DNA of 64,000 bases from Owenweeksia sp965229445. Lineage in GTDB: Bacteria > Bacteroidota > Bacteroidia > Flavobacteriales > Schleiferiaceae. The DNA is taken from NCBI GenBank assembly GCA_965229445.1, contig OZ245876.1, positions 3,348,001 through 3,412,000 on the forward strand, in the 5' to 3' direction. The translations under genes and the position numbers were made by a program. Shown here in pieces: positions 60,226 to 64,000 of this stretch (positions are counted from its first letter, which is position 1; each line of letters begins with the position of its first letter). The notes beneath the pieces were generated by a model. The model searched no databases. It saw only the letters and a list, made by a program, of their open reading frames with translations, and had not been told where the DNA came from.

Positions 60226-60924
60226 TTACTTAGACGCTGGTTCCCTCTCGGAAACCTCAGCAATCTCAAGCTCTCCTTCGTGATAGGTAAGGTGAAATAA
60301 TCTAGCTCCCACTCTGAAATAAACCTCAAGATTAAAGGCGCGTGCAGGATCATCTGTAGGAAACCAACTTTTCTCAGCTGAATCAACCAGAATTAAGAGA
60401 CCTTCGTCATTTCCGGCGGCACAAAATGTGTTGCTCACGCAATCGAATTTCTCTATGCCCGTGGCATGATTTATCGCTTTAAAAGCGCTACTTACTTCAA
60501 ACACCGGAATTCCTACCTCGCTAATACTTATGAAAGCTTCTTCATTAAATGAGCCGAGCTTATCATCATTAAAGCGCTTTCGTCCTATGAATTCAACCAC
60601 ATTTCCCGCCGGATCCAGAAAAAAAATAGCTCTTGCCTCCCAGGCATTAAATTCCTGAATTGCCTGATTCTCATAATGAATCACTTCTACCTTCTTATGC
60701 GCCCACTTTAAAGCTTTGTTAACCGAACTATAAGGTATATTGATGGCGAAATGGTAGTATGATTTGTGAATTCGGTTCTCCTCAAAGCTCAAGAGGGAGT
60801 TACCAACCTTCAAAGTTAAACAGTCTCCTGCATCTTCAACAATAGGAAAGTTGAACTTCTTGGTATAGAAAAACCTGAGTTCATCAAGATTTGCACAGTA
60901 TAATTTGAGATGTTCAACCTTCAT
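60226..60924 (-). CDS. VOC-superfamily (glyoxalase-like) protein
   Basis: 232 residues with two paired VOC half-domains. The first has EHLKLYCANLDELRFFYTKKF and a DPAGNVVEFIGR block; the second is more diverged. VOC proteins include glyoxalases, dioxygenases and fosfomycin-type transferases; metal ligands are not complete enough to choose. It lies 3 bases after the Nudix gene, in one operon with it. Function unassigned. Confidence 0.78.
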   Translation of the reverse strand: MKVEHLKLYCANLDELRFFYTKKFNFPIVEDAGDCLTLKVGNSLLSFEENRIHKSYYHFAINIPYSSVNKALKWAHKKVEVIHYENQAIQEFNAWEARAIFFLDPAGNVVEFIGRKRFNDDKLGSFNEEAFISISEVGIPVFEVSSAFKAINHATGIEKFDCVSNTFCAAGNDEGLLILVDSAEKSWFPTDDPARAFNLEVYFRVGARLFHLTYHEGELEIAEVSEREPASK

Positions 60925-60927
60925 GGA

Positions 60928-61305
60928 TCACTTCAATTGGTTCAGGATAACTCTGTCTGCTGCGAGAAGGTCTAATTGTTCCAGTTCCTTGAAACTAAAC
61001 CATCCATAATTGTGGTGCTCCCGCAAACGAATATCGCTTAAACGAAGTTCACAAATAATAGGTATTAAACCAACCTTTTTGCCCGGATATTCCCATTCTA
61101 AAGCAGATAGTTGCGCCATCGGTAGCACATCCAGATTCAACTCTTCCTTCACTTCCCTCTTAATCGCCTCATTAGGAGACTCTCCCACTTCTAATTTCCC
61201 ACCCGGAAACTCCCATTGAAGTGGATGTGCCATATGCTCAGCACGCTGGACCAGTAAATATTTGCCCTCCTCATTACGCATTATGGCACAAGCTACCATG
61301 ATCAT
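60928..61305 (-). CDS. Nudix hydrolase, MutT-like
   Basis: About 125 residues. The Nudix box G-x5-E-x7-REVKEEL is intact (GKLEVGESPNEAIKREVKEEL by position, about 38-58). N-terminal MVACAIMRNEEGKYLLVQR and a GGKLEVGE core match MutT/(deoxy)nucleoside triphosphate pyrophosphohydrolases that clean oxidised nucleotides. Possible starts are GTG 61311, ATG 61305 and ATG 61299; 61305 gives the usual length. Divergent from uvrC, a DNA-repair neighbour. Confidence 0.87.
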   Translation of the reverse strand: MIMVACAIMRNEEGKYLLVQRAEHMAHPLQWEFPGGKLEVGESPNEAIKREVKEELNLDVLPMAQLSALEWEYPGKKVGLIPIICELRLSDIRLREHHNYGWFSFKELEQLDLLAADRVILNQLK

Positions 61306-61323
61306 ACTCACACAATGATAAAC

Positions 61324-61331
61324 TATTTTTG
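61324..61331 (+). promoter_or_regulatory. -7 promoter box of uvrC
   Basis: TATTTTTG (TAnnTTTG) ends 4 bases before the uvrC ATG, so the transcript should be practically leaderless. No TTG at the -33 distance. Confidence 0.45.
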
Positions 61332-61335
61332 TGTC

Positions 61336-63135
61336 ATGTCAGAAGATAAGATCCGCAACATTCTTAAGACTTTGCCCTCCAAACCAGGAGTGTATCAACA
61401 TTTAGATGATGAGGGTAAGGTTCTCTATATCGGCAAAGCCAAAAATCTTAAAAAGCGGGTAGCTTCTTACTTCAATAAGACTCCTGACAGTGCAAGATTG
61501 CACATGTTGGTTAAAAAGGTACGTGACATTAAAACCATCATTACCGAAACCGAGTTTGATGCCCTCATATTGGAGAATAACCTGATCAAAGAGTACCAAC
61601 CCCGCTACAATATCAACCTTAAAGATGACAAGACCTATCCATGGATTTGCATAAAAAATGAGCCGTTCCCGAGAATATTTCCTACACGAAATCCGGTAGA
61701 AGACGGGTCTGAGTATTATGGCCCATATGCCTCGGTTAAAGTTATGAAAACCATGCTCGAATTGATTAGAAAACTCTATCACATCCGGACTTGCAAACTA
61801 AACCTCACGGAGGAAAATATAGATAGTGGAAAGTTTCGCGTTTGTTTGGAGTACCATATTGGAAACTGTTTAGGCCCTTGTGAAGGAAAGCAATCAGAGC
61901 AAGAGTATGACCGGGATGTAAGAGCTGCCAGGGAACTGATAAAGGGAAACCTGAATGGGGTGAAGCAAATGCTAAAGGAAGAAATGCAGCGTCAGGCGGA
62001 AAATCTCCACTTTGAGGATGCTCAAAAAAGCAAGGAGAAAATGGATATGGTGGATCGCTATCAGGTCAAGTCTACCGTGGTGCACTCCAAAATTACCGAT
62101 GTAGATGTATTTTCGATACTGACCGATGCGGAATATGCTTACGTAAATTACTTTAAAATAATAGATGGTGCCATACTGCAATCTCACACTATAGAGCTGA
62201 AGAAAAAGCTAGACGAAGCACCGGCAGAGTTGTTGGAAATGGCTATCCCGGAAATCCGCAGCTTATTTAAGTCTACCTCCAAAGAAATCTATCTTTCTCA
62301 TGAGATAAACGTGGAGTTTCCCAATTTAAACGTTCATGTACCTCAAAGGGGTGATAAGAAGCATTTGGTTGATTTATCACTAAAAAATGCTCGCTACTTT
62401 AGAATGGAGAAGCTTAAAAACATTCAAATTGTAGATCCTGACAGGCACGTGAAGCGCATCATGAATCAGATGAAGGAGGACTTGCGATTGCCCAGTGAGC
62501 CAAGACATATTGAATGTTTTGACAATTCCAATATTCAAGGTAGCAACCCGGTGGCGGCATGTGTAGTTTTCAGAGATGGCAAACCAAGTAAGAAGGAATA
62601 CCGTCACTTCAATATAAAGACGGTGGAAGGTCCGGATGATTTTGCCAGTATGGAAGAAGTTGTTTATAGAAGATACCGACGATTGCAAGAAGAAGGAGAG
62701 GCTTTGCCGCAACTCATAGTTATTGATGGTGGAAAGGGTCAACTCAATGCAGGCCTGAAAGCGCTTGAAAAATTGGGATTGCGCGGTGAAATTGCCATTC
62801 TTGGAATAGCTAAGCGATTGGAAGAGCTTTACTTTCCGGATGACCCCTACCCACTTTACCTGGATAAACGCTCAGAAACTCTGAAGGTTATCCAACGACT
62901 GAGGGATGAAGCTCATCGTTTTGGCATCACCCACCATAGAAACCGACGCAGCAAGAGTGGTTTGAAATCAGAGCTTGAAGCCATTCCGGGAATAGGTTCT
63001 TCCAGCATTAAGCTATTGTTCAATAAATTTAAGTCTGTGAAAAAAATAAAGGATGCTTCTCCTGCAGATCTCAAAGAGGTGGTCGGTGAATCTCGGGCGA
63101 ACAAGATTATCCGCTATTTTGCAGATGAAAACTAA
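61336..63135 (+). CDS. uvrC: Excinuclease ABC subunit C
   Basis: 599 residues. Makes both incisions in nucleotide excision repair. The GIY-YIG nuclease domain is at the N-terminus (PGVYQHLD, VLYIGKAKNLKKRV), the UVR helix pair near 205-240, the RNase-H-like second nuclease in the middle (ECFDNSNIQG, PQLIVIDGGKGQL) and a helix-hairpin-helix tail (IPGIGSSS). The ATG at 61336 is chosen over 61315 because it gives MSEDKIRN, the usual start, and fits the promoter. It overlaps the next gene by 11 bases. Confidence 0.95.
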   Translation: MSEDKIRNILKTLPSKPGVYQHLDDEGKVLYIGKAKNLKKRVASYFNKTPDSARLHMLVKKVRDIKTIITETEFDALILENNLIKEYQPRYNINLKDDKTYPWICIKNEPFPRIFPTRNPVEDGSEYYGPYASVKVMKTMLELIRKLYHIRTCKLNLTEENIDSGKFRVCLEYHIGNCLGPCEGKQSEQEYDRDVRAARELIKGNLNGVKQMLKEEMQRQAENLHFEDAQKSKEKMDMVDRYQVKSTVVHSKITDVDVFSILTDAEYAYVNYFKIIDGAILQSHTIELKKKLDEAPAELLEMAIPEIRSLFKSTSKEIYLSHEINVEFPNLNVHVPQRGDKKHLVDLSLKNARYFRMEKLKNIQIVDPDRHVKRIMNQMKEDLRLPSEPRHIECFDNSNIQGSNPVAACVVFRDGKPSKKEYRHFNIKTVEGPDDFASMEEVVYRRYRRLQEEGEALPQLIVIDGGKGQLNAGLKALEKLGLRGEIAILGIAKRLEELYFPDDPYPLYLDKRSETLKVIQRLRDEAHRFGITHHRNRRSKSGLKSELEAIPGIGSSSIKLLFNKFKSVKKIKDASPADLKEVVGESRANKIIRYFADEN

Positions 63136-64000
63136 AACTAGAGGCTTGCGCTTAAGGTGTCTTTCTATTCTACTCTGTACCCTGTGGCTGTCATCTTCTC
63201 ATGCGCAGGCCACTCCCGATTCTGAGAATTTGCGGATTGGATTAGTATTTAGCGGTGGTGGAGCCAAATGTCTTTCTCAAATTGGTGTGCTTCAGATCAT
63301 GGATTCTCTTGGCATTCAAGTAGATTATATATCTGGAACCAGCATGGGAGCTATTATTGGCGGTATGTACGCCCTTGGTTATACCGGAAAAGAAATAGAA
63401 GCTTACTTCCGTAGAACTGATTGGGATGCCCTGCTTACTAATGATATTCCGAGAAATAGATTGGGTTATTTTGATCGCAAGGCCTCTGACCGATACCTGC
63501 TAAATTTTGATATCTATGATGGGAAGCCACATTTGCCACAGGCCTTGAACTACTCGCAATATATCTTAAAACAACTCAGTTTTCTAACGGTTCAGAGTTA
63601 CCAATATGAACAATTTTCCGATTTCCCAATCCCGTTCTTATGTGTTGCTACCAACCTTGAGACAGGAGATTTAAAGGTGTTTGAAGACGGTAGGTTGCTG
63701 GATGCTTTACGCGCCAGCTCAGCCTTTCCCTCCCTCTTCACTCCTTACGAGTTAGACAGTCAACTATACGTTGATGGCGGTATTATCAACAACTACCCCG
63801 TGCGACCATTGATTTCCAGAGGATTAAATTACATAATAGGCATTGATGTGCAGGATGTGCTGTACAAAAAGGATGAGTTGACTTCAATGGTTCAGATTCT
63901 GGAGCAAACTTCTTCCTTCATCAAGGCCGAAGCCAGTGAAAAGCAACTAAAGGCTACAGATCTGGTCATACAACCAGATATTGTGAACATTGGTATGACC
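63125..64000 (+). CDS. Patatin-like phospholipase, N-terminal part (cut by window edge)
   Basis: At least 292 residues, open to the window end, starting inside the end of uvrC. Signal peptide (about 1-27, ending SHAQ). Patatin landmarks: the oxyanion loop SGGGAK (about 43-48), the nucleophile GTSMG and the catalytic DGG block (YVDGGIINNYP). Bacteroidota relatives usually carry a C-terminal outer-membrane barrel (BamA/PlpD-like), which would lie beyond the window. A lipid acyl hydrolase is therefore likely, probably surface-displayed or exported. Confidence 0.87.
   Translation, partial: MKTKTRGLRLRCLSILLCTLWLSSSHAQATPDSENLRIGLVFSGGGAKCLSQIGVLQIMDSLGIQVDYISGTSMGAIIGGMYALGYTGKEIEAYFRRTDWDALLTNDIPRNRLGYFDRKASDRYLLNFDIYDGKPHLPQALNYSQYILKQLSFLTVQSYQYEQFSDFPIPFLCVATNLETGDLKVFEDGRLLDALRASSAFPSLFTPYELDSQLYVDGGIINNYPVRPLISRGLNYIIGIDVQDVLYKKDELTSMVQILEQTSSFIKAEASEKQLKATDLVIQPDIVNIGMT

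Noticed and set aside
1..64000. CRISPR arrays, prophage, insertion sequences, integrase sites
   Set aside because: No spaced direct repeats, transposase, integrase or phage structural genes were seen; the tRNA-Ala 3' end has no obvious duplicated copy nearby.

Overview
This 64-kb window is an ordinary stretch of chromosome from a member of the Bacteroidota, most likely a flavobacteria-like lineage (class Flavobacteriia or a close relative). The reasons are: -7 promoter boxes of the TAnnTTTG type; C-terminal type IX secretion (T9SS) sorting domains on secreted proteins; an S46 dipeptidyl-peptidase; a Bat aerotolerance operon; a type-2 isoleucyl-tRNA synthetase; a very long SecA; and frequent TTG starts. 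I see no prophage, insertion sequence, CRISPR array or plasmid backbone.

Layout. 1-9.9 kb: the end of an amidophosphoribosyltransferase gene, a bestrophin channel, three hypothetical membrane or secreted proteins, an S46 peptidase, a compact sulfatase-modifying-like protein, a haem c/VCBS lipoprotein and the nuclease PdeM. 9.8-13.3 kb: a fructosamine-kinase-like protein and a 7TM hybrid sensor kinase, preceded by an unlisted small membrane ORF. 13.4-21.5 kb: an eight-gene MoxR/DUF58/BatA-E operon with 4-base overlaps. 21.5-24.2 kb: dgt, a DoxX-like protein, a gene-poor 720-base stretch holding a T9SS-domain relic, and tRNA-Ala(GGC). 24.2-33.9 kb: secreted T9SS proteins (a subtilisin, a serine hydrolase, a repeat-rich surface protein), a sterol-desaturase-like enzyme, MarC and RmuC. 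33.9-40.4 kb: an aldehyde dehydrogenase/SDR/ABC-ATPase operon, an ABC-F ATPase and an aminotransferase. 40.3-47.1 kb: an ECF sigma factor with a membrane partner fused to a beta-barrel-like domain, SecA, a DUF2795 protein and cobalamin adenosyltransferase. 47.2-52.6 kb: a cation/proton antiporter, a RidA-family deaminase, a stand-alone ATPase, a beta-propeller lipoprotein and a glutamate-receptor-like potassium channel. 52.8-64 kb: ileS, a DksA-like protein, lspA, a sugar-phosphate isomerase, lipB, a second serine hydrolase, VOC and Nudix proteins, uvrC and the start of a patatin-like phospholipase.

How the genes work together. SecA and LspA belong to general export and lipoprotein maturation, which serve the many exported and lipoprotein genes here. 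The aldehyde dehydrogenase, the RidA protein and the aminotransferase are plausible members of a scattered kynurenine/2-aminomuconate route. The Bat operon looks like one envelope-stress or chaperone unit. Two architectural habits stand out. Eight of nine convergent gene junctions fall within 8 bases of each other. Several genes have a -7 box only 4-9 bases before the start codon, implying leaderless or nearly leaderless mRNAs. No single wholly new system is evident. The most unusual items are the sigma factor with its beta-barrel membrane partner, the glutamate-receptor-like channel, the IleRS with swapped signature motif, lipB without a standard start codon, the hidden small membrane ORF, and two gene relics.
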